Part shown: positions 23,745-29,574 of the stretch, in pieces
Layout of the letters: every line of letters begins with the position of its first letter
Position numbering within the stretch: position 1 is the stretch's first letter
Source: a virus
IMG/VR virus record: IMGVR_UViG_3300025280_000102
Span: 1 to 32,404 of that record
Direction: 5' to 3' (one strand)
DNA: 32,404 nt
The notes under the pieces: generated by a model
The model's database searches: none
The model's input: the letters and a program-made list of their open reading frames with translations, nothing else
What the model was told of the DNA's origin: nothing
Translations under genes and position numbers: made by a program

Positions 23745-23773
23745 ATTGTATACACCACATACGCCTTTGTCAA
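23745..23773 (-). promoter_or_regulatory. Leftward sigma70-type promoter of the replication operon
   Basis: On the minus strand, TTGACA (23773-23768), a 17-bp spacer and TACAAT (23750-23745) are followed about 40 bases later by the first leftward gene. A second TTGACA lies at 23784-23779 but has no -10 at a workable distance. The match is close to consensus and the position is exactly where a divergent operon needs it. Confidence 0.75.
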
Positions 23774-23803
23774 GGGCTTGTCAAGTGGTGATGTCATCTT
23801 TTT

Positions 23804-23871
23804 TTTTGTTAGCTCCAAACTTTTGTTAGCTCCAAACTTTTGTTAGCCTCTAACTTTTGTTAGCTCGACAC
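23804..23871. repeat. Four tandem 17-bp repeats (iteron-like)
   Basis: Units start at 23804, 23821, 23838 and 23855, exactly 17 bp apart. Units 1 and 2 are identical, TTTTGTTAGCTCCAAAC. Units 3 and 4 keep TTTTGTTAGC and vary after it. A T-run precedes the array. It lies between the leftward promoter and the rightward promoter, which fits a regulator operator array or an origin with iterons. Confidence 0.85.
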
Positions 23872-23988
23872 CCTACCCCCTCACTGTCATTACTGGGTCG
23901 TTTTCACGGTAGCGTTCAGCGGCTGGCTTGTCAACATCAGTAAGGAAACACTACAGATAATCCTTAACTAGAATGTTGTTAACAGCAC

Positions 23989-24016
23989 TTGACAGGGGTT
24001 GTGGATTTGGTATAGT
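23989..24016 (+). promoter_or_regulatory. Rightward sigma70-type promoter of the accessory module
   Basis: TTGACA (23989-23994), a 16-bp spacer and TATAGT (24011-24016) lie 26 bases before the ATG at 24042. Because the promoter lies inside the longest version of the downstream frame, it also argues for the shorter start. It is divergent from the leftward promoter at 23745-23773. Confidence 0.65.
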
Positions 24017-24041
24017 GGGCGCACCTTATAGGGGACAGCAA

Positions 24042-24338
24042 ATGCGACAATTTCTTAAAGACGCCTTAGATTGCGAAGAGCTAGAATATCAGCTTGATTG
24101 TATTAGTACAGATGACAATTGTAAAATAGAAGAATATTCTGATGCTACAATTTTAGGAGAAGCACACTATTTGTTAGAAAAATACTCACAACCAGAATGG
24201 TTGCATCATGGACGTTTACTTGCAGGACTAGACGGTTTATGTGCACAGCTACAAGCACAAAAAGAAGTAGAGCAGCTAGAAAACTTTATAACTAAATGGG
24301 GCAACAAATTAGATGGGTTGTATGTGAAAGATGACTAA
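24042..24338 (+). CDS. Hypothetical acidic protein, first gene of the rightward module (98 aa)
   Basis: ATG 24042 follows AGGGGA by seven bases and a promoter by about 25. The frame extends upstream to 23973, but that part contains the promoter and is rejected. The protein is helical and acidic, with scattered Cys (LKDALDCEELEYQLDCISTD) and a Leu-rich C-terminal helix. The family is not recognised. It overlaps the next gene by eight bases. Confidence 0.6.
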   Translation: MRQFLKDALDCEELEYQLDCISTDDNCKIEEYSDATILGEAHYLLEKYSQPEWLHHGRLLAGLDGLCAQLQAQKEVEQLENFITKWGNKLDGLYVKDD

Positions 24339-24582
24339 ACAAAGCGAAACTTACCCAGAGATTGAATACGACAAGAAGACAACACGTTGCAGTGTTTGTA
24401 ATTTTCTTATTCCTGTAAATACATGCAATAAAGAAAAGCTAGATTTTGTTTATTCTACTCTAGTTGAACATATCATAGCTGACGGAATATTCTCATATCA
24501 TAACCAACAGTACGTTGATAAGATGAAAACTTCGCTAGAGTATGTCAGCGATTTACGCAAGGAGTCTGTTAACAATGTCTAA
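24331..24582 (+). CDS. Hypothetical protein with CxxC (83 aa)
   Basis: It starts within the end of the previous gene and ends eight bases into the GP88 gene, so all three are coupled. The CSVCNFLIPVNTC segment near residues 20-32 could hold a metal with two or three Cys. The rest is polar helix. Its last codons carry the ribosome site AAGGAG for the GP88 gene. The function is unknown. Confidence 0.6.
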   Translation: MTKQSETYPEIEYDKKTTRCSVCNFLIPVNTCNKEKLDFVYSTLVEHIIADGIFSYHNQQYVDKMKTSLEYVSDLRKESVNNV

Positions 24583-25297
24583 GTGGCGCGGCAAAATCTT
24601 AACATACGATAACGCTAAAACACCAAAGGGCGAAAAATACGGTTACAGTTCTTTTGTTATGTTTGGCTCACCACATAAATTAAGCGGACATAATGCTTGC
24701 GCTGGTAGCTCTGCCGGTTGTCGTGAATTGTGTATATTTTATGCTGGAATGGGTATATTTCCAAACGTACAACAAGCACGAATTAACCGCACTGTAATGT
24801 ATTTTGAAGAACGGGAGAAGTTCTTACAGCTTGTTAACAGGGACATTATATCAGCGATTAAATGGTCAAAGAAAAATGATCTTATTCCGTGTTTTCGTCT
24901 AGATGGTACAACTGATATCGGAATAGCCAAACATTTTGTTAAAGATTACGCTGACATACAATTTTATGATTATACTAAATGTATGTCTCGCTTGAGAATG
25001 TCAGATAAATTTGTTAACTGGCACACAACATATTCGTTATCAGAAAATACAACCAGACGCCAATTTAACATTTTGTTAGACCGTAACACAAATATAGCCG
25101 TACCATTTCATAACGTACCGAAACCGGGAACATCCGTACTGGGAAGAAAAATTGTGTGCGGTGACGAAAGCGATTTAAGATTTCGTGACGGTACAAATAA
25201 AATAATTACACTATCAGTTAAGGGAAAAGGGAGGAAACGCAAACATCCATTCATATTAGATAATGCCAATGAGCTGTTGCGGCGGTTTGCGGCATAG
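24575..25297 (+). CDS. GP88-family protein (240 aa)
   Basis: ATG 24575, with AAGGAG ten bases upstream, gives the natural N-terminus MSKWRGKILTYDNAKTPKGE. The family pattern (mycobacteriophage gene 88 domain) is complete. It has a Cys motif CAGSSAGCRELC near residues 42-53, AGMGIF, then RINRTVMYFEEREKF. It continues with FRLDGTTDIGIAKHF, FYDYTKCMSRLR near 125-137, and NWHTTYSLSE. The biochemical activity is not known to me. Three Cys in Cx6Cx3C could bind a cluster or zinc. Such genes occur as accessory genes in many unrelated phages and plasmids. Confidence 0.8.
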   Translation: MSKWRGKILTYDNAKTPKGEKYGYSSFVMFGSPHKLSGHNACAGSSAGCRELCIFYAGMGIFPNVQQARINRTVMYFEEREKFLQLVNRDIISAIKWSKKNDLIPCFRLDGTTDIGIAKHFVKDYADIQFYDYTKCMSRLRMSDKFVNWHTTYSLSENTTRRQFNILLDRNTNIAVPFHNVPKPGTSVLGRKIVCGDESDLRFRDGTNKIITLSVKGKGRKRKHPFILDNANELLRRFAA

Positions 25298-25345
25298 TGT
25301 ACAAGATACCGTATGCGCTCAATAGTGGGTGCAGTAAACGCAGGA

Positions 25346-25394
25346 GGATAGCGGCGCTGTAACCTGCGCAGCATGAAGAGAAAAACCGCTATCC
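25346..25394 (+). promoter_or_regulatory. Leader hairpin upstream of the DUF932 gene
   Basis: GGATAGCGG (25346-25354) and CCGCTATCC (25386-25394) form a perfect 9-bp stem. A smaller pairing of GCTG with CAGC lies inside the loop. The stem ends eight bases before the AAGGAG of the DUF932 gene. It may control access to that ribosome site or, with GTTTT after it, act as a weak terminator for the preceding three genes. Confidence 0.45.
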
Positions 25395-25417
25395 GTTTTA
25401 TAAAGGAGCATTTTATT

Positions 25418-26635
25418 ATGCATGAAGTAGAATCTATGGCTTTCTTTGGTAAAGTACCTTGGCATGGTCTTGGCCATCAAATAACTAATGAGGAGGATCT
25501 GGTAGACGGGGTCGCATTTATGAAAGCGGCTGAACTAGATTGGACGGTGGATAAAATATCGCTGAAGTATGATAGTATCCTACAAAATCAAATCTATGAT
25601 GAGAACGAGAAAGGAGTTCTAACACTAAACGAAAGACTACTTCAGTCGAATAACTTTATTAGTGGCAAAACAGTCAAGAACGAATATCACCTTATTCGAA
25701 GGGAAGACGGTGCGAAGTTGAGTACAATACCCGTCACCGATGAAGGTTACACCATTCGCCAGACTTCAGATATGTTTGCTGTTTTCGATCCGTTTTTGAA
25801 AAGTGGAGAAATGAAATTGCACACTGCTGGTTCTTTGTTCAATGGTCGCAAGGTCTGGGTATTAGCAGAGCTGCGAGAAGGCTTCAAATTACCGGGGGAG
25901 GATGTTGTAAATAATTTTCTATTATTCACTATCCATTTTTCTGGAAAGGATGCCAATACCGCAACATTTACGCCAATCAGAGTTGTTTGCGCTAATACTC
26001 TTCGCGCTGCTCTTAGAAAGGCACAACAAATGATAAGGGACAGCCACAAAGAACCGTTTGATGTTCAAAAAATGCAAGATGCTGTCCGAATGGTCAAACA
26101 AGAGGCAGAAGAATATGAAAAAGTTTGCGCTTTAATGGCTAGGTGTAATTTAAGTCCTGAACGAGTTTCCGAATTTTTCCGAAAGGTGTACAGTAAAGAG
26201 GAAAAAAGAGAAAACAAGAAAACTCACAAACTTGAAGACTGGCCAATTATAAATCGCGCCAATCTCTTGTTTAGAGGTCAGGATGTCCAAAAGAAAAAAG
26301 GAAGAAAAGAAATTGCTGAGGAGGAAAACAGAAAGTTAACGGAATACGTTGATTATTTAGAGGCAGGCGGAAAAAAGGAGGAGTTTGATTTAGATATCGC
26401 CACCCCTGTTTCTAATGACAATAATCCCGGTTGGAATTTGAAAAGCTCTGAAGGGACGCTTTGGGGTGCTGTTAATACAGTGGGATATATTGAGGATCAC
26501 GTACCACAAAAAGGAAGCAGCGATATAGATAACCATATTAATCGGGTGTTCTATCCACAGCAAATAGACCGAAAGGAGAAAGCCCTGCAAGTGGCACAAG
26601 ATTTCCTCTCACAAGAATCAATGATTGCAGCATAA
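25418..26635 (+). CDS. DUF932 / phage-plasmid-like protein (TIGR03299 type, 405 aa)
   Basis: ATG 25418, with AAGGAG nine bases upstream, gives the typical N-terminus MHEVESMAFFGKVPWHGLG. Further family features are DWTVDKISLKY, then GKTVKNEYHLIRRED and GYTIRQTSDMFAVFDPFL, and later NFLLFTIHFSGKDANTATFT with PIRVVCANTLRAAL. A long charged helix follows at about 210-300. Members occur on phages and plasmids, often near replication or anti-restriction genes, but their activity is not settled. The length is normal. Confidence 0.88.
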   Translation: MHEVESMAFFGKVPWHGLGHQITNEEDLVDGVAFMKAAELDWTVDKISLKYDSILQNQIYDENEKGVLTLNERLLQSNNFISGKTVKNEYHLIRREDGAKLSTIPVTDEGYTIRQTSDMFAVFDPFLKSGEMKLHTAGSLFNGRKVWVLAELREGFKLPGEDVVNNFLLFTIHFSGKDANTATFTPIRVVCANTLRAALRKAQQMIRDSHKEPFDVQKMQDAVRMVKQEAEEYEKVCALMARCNLSPERVSEFFRKVYSKEEKRENKKTHKLEDWPIINRANLLFRGQDVQKKKGRKEIAEEENRKLTEYVDYLEAGGKKEEFDLDIATPVSNDNNPGWNLKSSEGTLWGAVNTVGYIEDHVPQKGSSDIDNHINRVFYPQQIDRKEKALQVAQDFLSQESMIAA

Positions 26636-26713
26636 ATGGAAGGTCCAATACTCTTGGTATGGAAATGCTGTATGATAGTCGCAGTAATTTCTGTAATAAT
26701 TATTCTGTTCTAA
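26636..26713 (+). CDS. 25-aa single-pass membrane micropeptide
   Basis: ATG follows the DUF932 stop without a gap (TAAATG). The product MEGPILLVWKCCMIVAVISV plus VIIILF is one transmembrane helix with two Cys. No strong ribosome site is visible, so translation would depend on termination of the upstream gene. Its existence is plausible rather than proven. Confidence 0.4.
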   Translation: MEGPILLVWKCCMIVAVISVIIILF

Positions 26714-26733
26714 ATTGTAGCTTGTGAAGAATG

Positions 26734-26759
26734 ACGGCGGCGGTTTATACTGTCGCCGT
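26734..26759 (+). terminator. GC-rich hairpin between DUF932 and zinc-ribbon genes
   Basis: ACGGCG (26734-26739) and CGCCGT (26754-26759) pair around a 14-base loop and are followed by TATCTTTT. This looks like a weak intrinsic terminator or processing site within the module. The following gene then has its own ribosome site. Confidence 0.45.
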
Positions 26760-26786
26760 TATCTTTTCATGAAAGGAAAAACGACT

Positions 26787-26981
26787 ATGAAATGTGTATT
26801 GTGCAAACAGGAAATAAGAAAAGACCCATTGACGCAATGGGATCAAGGCAACAATGCCGAACCACTTGCAGAAGGTCGCTGTTGCGATAACTGCAACCAT
26901 GACGTATTGGCTGCGCAAATCTTAAACGCTGCCTATCGTTCTGGGTATAAACTGACTGGTAAAATACGGGAGGCTGAATAG
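26787..26981 (+). CDS. Small zinc-ribbon protein (64 aa)
   Basis: ATG 26787, preceded by AAAGGA, gives the start MKCVLCKQEIRKDPLTQWDQ. The second Cys cluster is RCCDNCNHDV, so the CxxC...CxxC ribbon is complete around an Asn-Ala-Glu-Pro segment. Similar short proteins (MKCxxC...GHNAEP...GRCCDxCN) recur in many phages without known function. The next gene begins at the base after the stop. Confidence 0.75.
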   Translation: MKCVLCKQEIRKDPLTQWDQGNNAEPLAEGRCCDNCNHDVLAAQILNAAYRSGYKLTGKIREAE

Positions 26982-27383
26982 ATGTCTGCATTGAAATGGC
27001 TACACGAACGGCGGAACAAAAATACTGCGCCGTATTTTGAGGAGGTACTAGATACAAAATATCCTGATACCGAATTTGCTGAGATGGATGGCGCTGTAGC
27101 ATTCTCGATCGCCATTAAGGAGCACGTACTATCCAGCAACCAGACCGCGATAAACTGGGCAGGCTATTACATGTTCATGTATGCAGAGCGCGTATGGCAT
27201 GAGGATAATGACGGGGCAGAGTGGCGCACCCGTCTAAACTTCAAACATCTGGACACGCGCAACTATCTGCGCTGTACCGTCAATGCCATATTTCTTAAGC
27301 CTGATGAGACTGCGACCATAGTCGATGATGTCGAGTATGTGCACAAGTCGCCCACCAGTGAGGATGACACGATAACAACATAA
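26982..27383 (+). CDS. Hypothetical protein (133 aa), GC-rich
   Basis: ATG directly follows the previous stop (TAGATG), with GGGAGG upstream. The protein is soluble, with many Trp, Tyr and Phe (INWAGYYMFMYAERVWHEDN) and an acidic end. The family is not recognised. Its base composition is visibly richer in G and C than that of genes at either end of the window, which suggests a separate origin. It is the last gene before the large non-coding region. Confidence 0.65.
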   Translation: MSALKWLHERRNKNTAPYFEEVLDTKYPDTEFAEMDGAVAFSIAIKEHVLSSNQTAINWAGYYMFMYAERVWHEDNDGAEWRTRLNFKHLDTRNYLRCTVNAIFLKPDETATIVDDVEYVHKSPTSEDDTITT

Positions 27384-27419
27384 CAGGCTGGCTTGTCTGG
27401 CTTATCAGTTTAGAACTTG

Positions 27420-27449
27420 TGGCGGGTTTGTATAAATTACAGCCCGCCA
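27420..27449 (+). terminator. Terminator-like hairpin at end of accessory module
   Basis: TGGCGGG (27420-27426) pairs with CCCGCCA (27443-27449), and TGTA with TACA inside it, giving a strong stem. It is 36 bases after the last gene of the module. The 3' flank is TATTCTTTCC, so the U-tract is poor, but the position fits transcription termination. Confidence 0.55.
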
Positions 27450-27796
27450 TATTCTTTCCTGAAACTGAACAGCCCTCAATATTTTGTTGGACCTATCGCG
27501 TGCGTGCGCGCATGTGTCATGTGACGTGCAGTAGGATACACCACCAGTACAGCGAATATAGGCATAATCTGGATCGACGGGAGAGGTCAGAAACTAGCGG
27601 AAAACTGCCCATAACCCGATTTGGTCATAGTATAGATAGTCGGTTCTATGTTGTGTTAATAATGTCACAATAAAAAACATATATAAATCAATGGGTTGGG
27701 GTTGCATGGGCCACCCGCCCCCCCGCGTATGAATATACGCAATACCGACAGAAAATGTGTATTTTTAAAGCGTATGATAATAAATAAAAAACAACC
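27450..27796. other. Non-coding stretch with Z-DNA-like tract and hairpin
   Basis: No credible gene is present. It holds a 21-base perfectly alternating pyrimidine-purine tract (27497-27517), one copy of CAGCGAATATA (27550-27560), a C-run near 27717, and the perfect hairpin GCGTAT-GAAT-ATACGC (27725-27740). The left part is GC-rich and the right part turns AT-rich. A TTG-started 84-codon frame at 27419-27673 has no ribosome site or natural composition. Confidence 0.5.
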
Positions 27797-27863
27797 TATA
27801 TTTGCTGACCCAAAAGTCCCTCATATATTTGCTGTGTCTAATTAGTCCATCATATATTCGCTG
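27797..27863. repeat. Three direct repeats of TATATTYGCTG
   Basis: Copies lie at 27797-27807, 27824-27834 and 27853-27863. The last two are parts of a longer 29-bp repeat that also shares the block TCTAATTAGT. A fourth, exact copy lies in the opposite orientation at 27971-27981. The reverse complement, CAGCRAATATA, also occurs at 27550. They follow the leftward promoter at 27918-27946, so they would be transcribed by it, or they may be binding sites for a regulator. Confidence 0.75.
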
Positions 27864-27917
27864 TATCTAATTAGTACTACCCTATCTACACATATAACCC
27901 TTAACCGTATATATACT

Positions 27918-27946
27918 ATTATACAGGTAAAAACTGATTTTGTCAA
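27918..27946 (-). promoter_or_regulatory. Perfect-consensus leftward sigma70 promoter with no gene behind it
   Basis: On the minus strand, TTGACA (27946-27941), a 17-bp spacer and TATAAT (27923-27918) are an exact consensus. There is no minus-strand gene for more than 4 kb to the left; the next features are the repeats at 27797-27863 and then plus-strand genes. Its spacer is nearly the same as that of the rightward promoter at 28159-28187. Confidence 0.7.
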
Positions 27947-27995
27947 GTCTTTTTTTTATTTATTTTTTATCAGCAAATATAGCAAATGTAACCCA

Positions 27996-28110
27996 TTGAA
28001 AAGGTTAGCAAATAAGGGGCAATGTAAATTTCTTAGTCACTGCAAATATTTTTTTTTAAAATTGGGAAACGTAAAAATTTACATCGTCGTTTATTTGCTA
28101 ATACTTTCAA
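27996..28110. repeat. 115-bp interrupted palindrome with symmetric blocks
   Basis: The left arm has TTGAAA (27996), TAGCAAATAA (28006) and ATGTAAATTT (28022). The right arm has their exact reverse complements AAATTTACAT (28075), TTATTTGCTA (28091) and TTTCAA (28105). The unpaired spacers are 4 and 6 bases on both sides, so all blocks share one centre at 28053. The 43-bp middle is AT-rich. It lies between the two outward-facing promoters and upstream of TerS. Confidence 0.85.
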
Positions 28111-28158
28111 AGACTTAACTTTACACTTTTTTATTTTTTATTTTTTTGAAAAAAACAC

Positions 28159-28187
28159 TTGACAAAATGCGATTTTACCCCTATAAT
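28159..28187 (+). promoter_or_regulatory. Perfect-consensus rightward sigma70 promoter of the packaging operon
   Basis: TTGACA (28159-28164), a 17-bp spacer and TATAAT (28182-28187) match consensus exactly, 109 bases before the TerS ATG. The leader between them contains AGCGAATATA at 28285-28294, a copy of the recurring motif, just before the start codon. Confidence 0.8.
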
Positions 28188-28296
28188 AGTAGTAGAGGCT
28201 GGAAAAATATCCACTTCCTCACATGATGAAAAAACCTTTTGTTAGTGAAGATATTACCCATCCTCCTTTTATTTATAATGAAAAAGCGAATATACT

Positions 28297-28701
28297 ATGA
28301 ACGTACCGGCCAAGCGCGAACTGACAGATAAGCAAAAAACTTTTTTAGATAATCTACTTATAAATGGTGGAAATATTACGCAAGCAGTTAAGGAAGCCGG
28401 TTATCATCCCGGTTCTCGCGGAGGGCTGGTACGTTCCCTAAAGCAAGAAATCATAGATCACACTCGCAACCATCTTATAGGTTCTTCCGTGAAAGCAGCT
28501 AATCGCATATCTGAAGCGTTAGATGCAGACGGTTCTATTCCTTCATCACAGATGGATACGCGGCTGAAGGCAGCAAATGATATCTTAGATCGTGTTGGTG
28601 TATCTAAACGACAGGAAGTCGAGCATACCGGAGAGGTCATGCACGGCATCGTATTGCTTCCTGCAAAGCAACCAATGAAGGAAATAACCGTAGAGGGATA
28701 A
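28297..28701 (+). CDS. terS: Terminase small subunit (134 aa)
   Basis: ELTDKQKTFLDNLLINGGNI leads into TQAVKEAGYHPGSRGGLVRS, a helix-turn-helix typical of small terminases. The helical oligomerisation region follows (STRL-like DTRLKAANDILDRVGVSKRQ) and a hydrophobic then acidic tail. It recognises the packaging site and regulates the large subunit. It is the first gene after a perfect promoter and a large palindrome. The ribosome site is weak (AAAAGCGA), with the recurring AGCGAATATA motif in the way. Confidence 0.88.
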   Translation: MNVPAKRELTDKQKTFLDNLLINGGNITQAVKEAGYHPGSRGGLVRSLKQEIIDHTRNHLIGSSVKAANRISEALDADGSIPSSQMDTRLKAANDILDRVGVSKRQEVEHTGEVMHGIVLLPAKQPMKEITVEG

Positions 28702-28707
28702 TGGAAG

Positions 28708-29052
28708 ATGGCAGAGAAGAAGAACGAAAGATTTGGAGCGCAGTTCCATACTGAGCTTGATCCAGAAGGTGAAACTATAGAAGAATGGGCAAAACGTAAA
28801 AGACAGCGAAAGAAAGAACTTCGGGCAGGTCAGCCTAAATGGTTAAGAAAGAAGATGGAAAAGCAAGATCGTAATCCTTTTGCAAATGAAATGAAATATC
28901 CTGATCCTAGGAAATTTTCTGGGCCAGAACTAACAGCGCCGGGAAGTGAATATAAAGAACCAAGAAAAAGGAGAGCCAAAGGCGGCTCTGTTGGTGGCCC
29001 GAAGCGTAAAGGGTATGCAAACGGCGGTAGTGTTCGCGCTGCAAAGTTCTAA
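28708..29052 (+). CDS. Small basic protein with C-terminal GGSVRAAKF tail (114 aa)
   Basis: ATG at 28708 is seven bases after the TerS stop; the ATG at 28701 belongs to a short dead frame. The protein is very basic and unstructured-looking (WAKRKRQRKKELRAGQPKWL). It ends in AKGGSVGGPKRKGYANGGSV plus RAAKF. The tail recurs in the next genes. Lys/Arg-rich proteins between TerS and TerL are unusual; a DNA-binding or head-assembly role is possible. I recognise no family beyond the tail, which resembles Gly-rich tails seen in other marine phage proteins. Confidence 0.6.
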   Translation: MAEKKNERFGAQFHTELDPEGETIEEWAKRKRQRKKELRAGQPKWLRKKMEKQDRNPFANEMKYPDPRKFSGPELTAPGSEYKEPRKRRAKGGSVGGPKRKGYANGGSVRAAKF

Positions 29053-29066
29053 TAAGGAATATCGGT

Positions 29067-29237
29067 ATGATTGGCAGAAAGAAGAAGACTGGAGATGCTC
29101 GTAAAGCTCCTAAACCACAGCCGTATCATCAGGATACAAGTACTCATAAAAGGTTTGTTCCTAAATATCGTCTTAAAAAGTATGCTAATCATGTACGTCC
29201 CGCTGCTGACTGGCCGAAAGATTGGGAACAACAGTGA
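29067..29237 (+). CDS. Small basic protein, probably truncated at its C-terminus (56 aa)
   Basis: AAGGAA, then ATG 29067, supports this frame, and the composition (RKKKTGDARKAPKPQPYHQD, then RFVPKYRLKKYANHVRPAAD) matches its two neighbours. It stops at TGA after DWEQQ. The bases that follow, in the +1 frame, encode LRAARF and a stop, the shared tail. So a single-base change has probably cut the tail off, or a ribosomal frameshift restores it. Another ORF at 29071-29259 uses the wrong frame upstream. Confidence 0.55.
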   Translation: MIGRKKKTGDARKAPKPQPYHQDTSTHKRFVPKYRLKKYANHVRPAADWPKDWEQQ

Positions 29238-29259
29238 GTTACGTGCAGCACGGTTCTAA
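29236..29259 (+). pseudogene. Detached copy of the shared C-terminal tail
   Basis: TACGTGCAGCACGGTTCTAA at 29240-29259 is identical to the last 20 bases of the gene at 29275-29574. It lies just after the TGA of the 56-aa gene and in another frame. It looks like the tail lost through a frameshift, or a recent gene-conversion product. Confidence 0.6.
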
Positions 29260-29274
29260 AGAGAGACAGCGAAT

Positions 29275-29574
29275 ATGACAAAAGCTATATCTAATAAAGA
29301 TTATGAAATGCTTAAGAAGCCTTTAGGTAGAGTTAAGAAGAAAAAATCAATACCTGCTGAAGTAACTGGACCAGAATTATCAGTCCCACCAACAGAACTG
29401 TTTAGGACGAAAGATAAATCTTTTAAAGATTTCTTGAATAAAAAACTAAAAGCTGATTTTAAAAGAGCTGATACATGGAAAAGAAAAGGGCCATATAAAC
29501 CAAAGAAAAAAGCCGAAGGTGGTTCCGTTAAGAAATACGCTAATGGTGGAAGTGTACGTGCAGCACGGTTCTAA
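29275..29574 (+). CDS. Small basic protein with C-terminal GGSVRAARF tail (99 aa)
   Basis: ATG lies inside the motif CAGCGAATATG (29267-29277), with AGAGA upstream as a weak ribosome site. The protein is Lys-rich with a central polar helix (KDKSFKDFLNKKLKADFKRA). It ends KKKAEGGSVKKYANGGSVRA plus ARF, with GGSVKKYANGGSV as an internal repeat. The stop codon is directly followed by the TerL ATG. It is probably a paralogue, at least in its tail, of the protein at 28708-29052. Confidence 0.6.
   Translation: MTKAISNKDYEMLKKPLGRVKKKKSIPAEVTGPELSVPPTELFRTKDKSFKDFLNKKLKADFKRADTWKRKGPYKPKKKAEGGSVKKYANGGSVRAARF

Noticed and set aside
23804-23871. CRISPR array
   Set aside because: The 17-bp units are contiguous without spacers, and no cas genes are near; the Cas4-like nuclease is a common phage replication gene.
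23973-24041. Extended N-terminus of the first rightward gene
   Set aside because: This stretch contains the -35 and -10 boxes; ATG 24042 has a proper ribosome site.
27419-27673. 84-codon plus-strand frame in the large non-coding region
   Set aside because: It starts with TTG inside a terminator-like hairpin, has no ribosome site, and its composition (many Arg, Cys, His) is that of untranslated GC-rich DNA.
27683-27725. G-quadruplex in GGGTTGGGGTTGCATGGG
   Set aside because: Only three runs of three or more G are present close together, below the usual four-run requirement.
29071-29259. 62-codon frame overlapping the small basic gene
   Set aside because: The product looks like a frame-shifted shadow except for its last six residues; the frame from 29067 has better codons and a ribosome site. 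The tail is reported separately.
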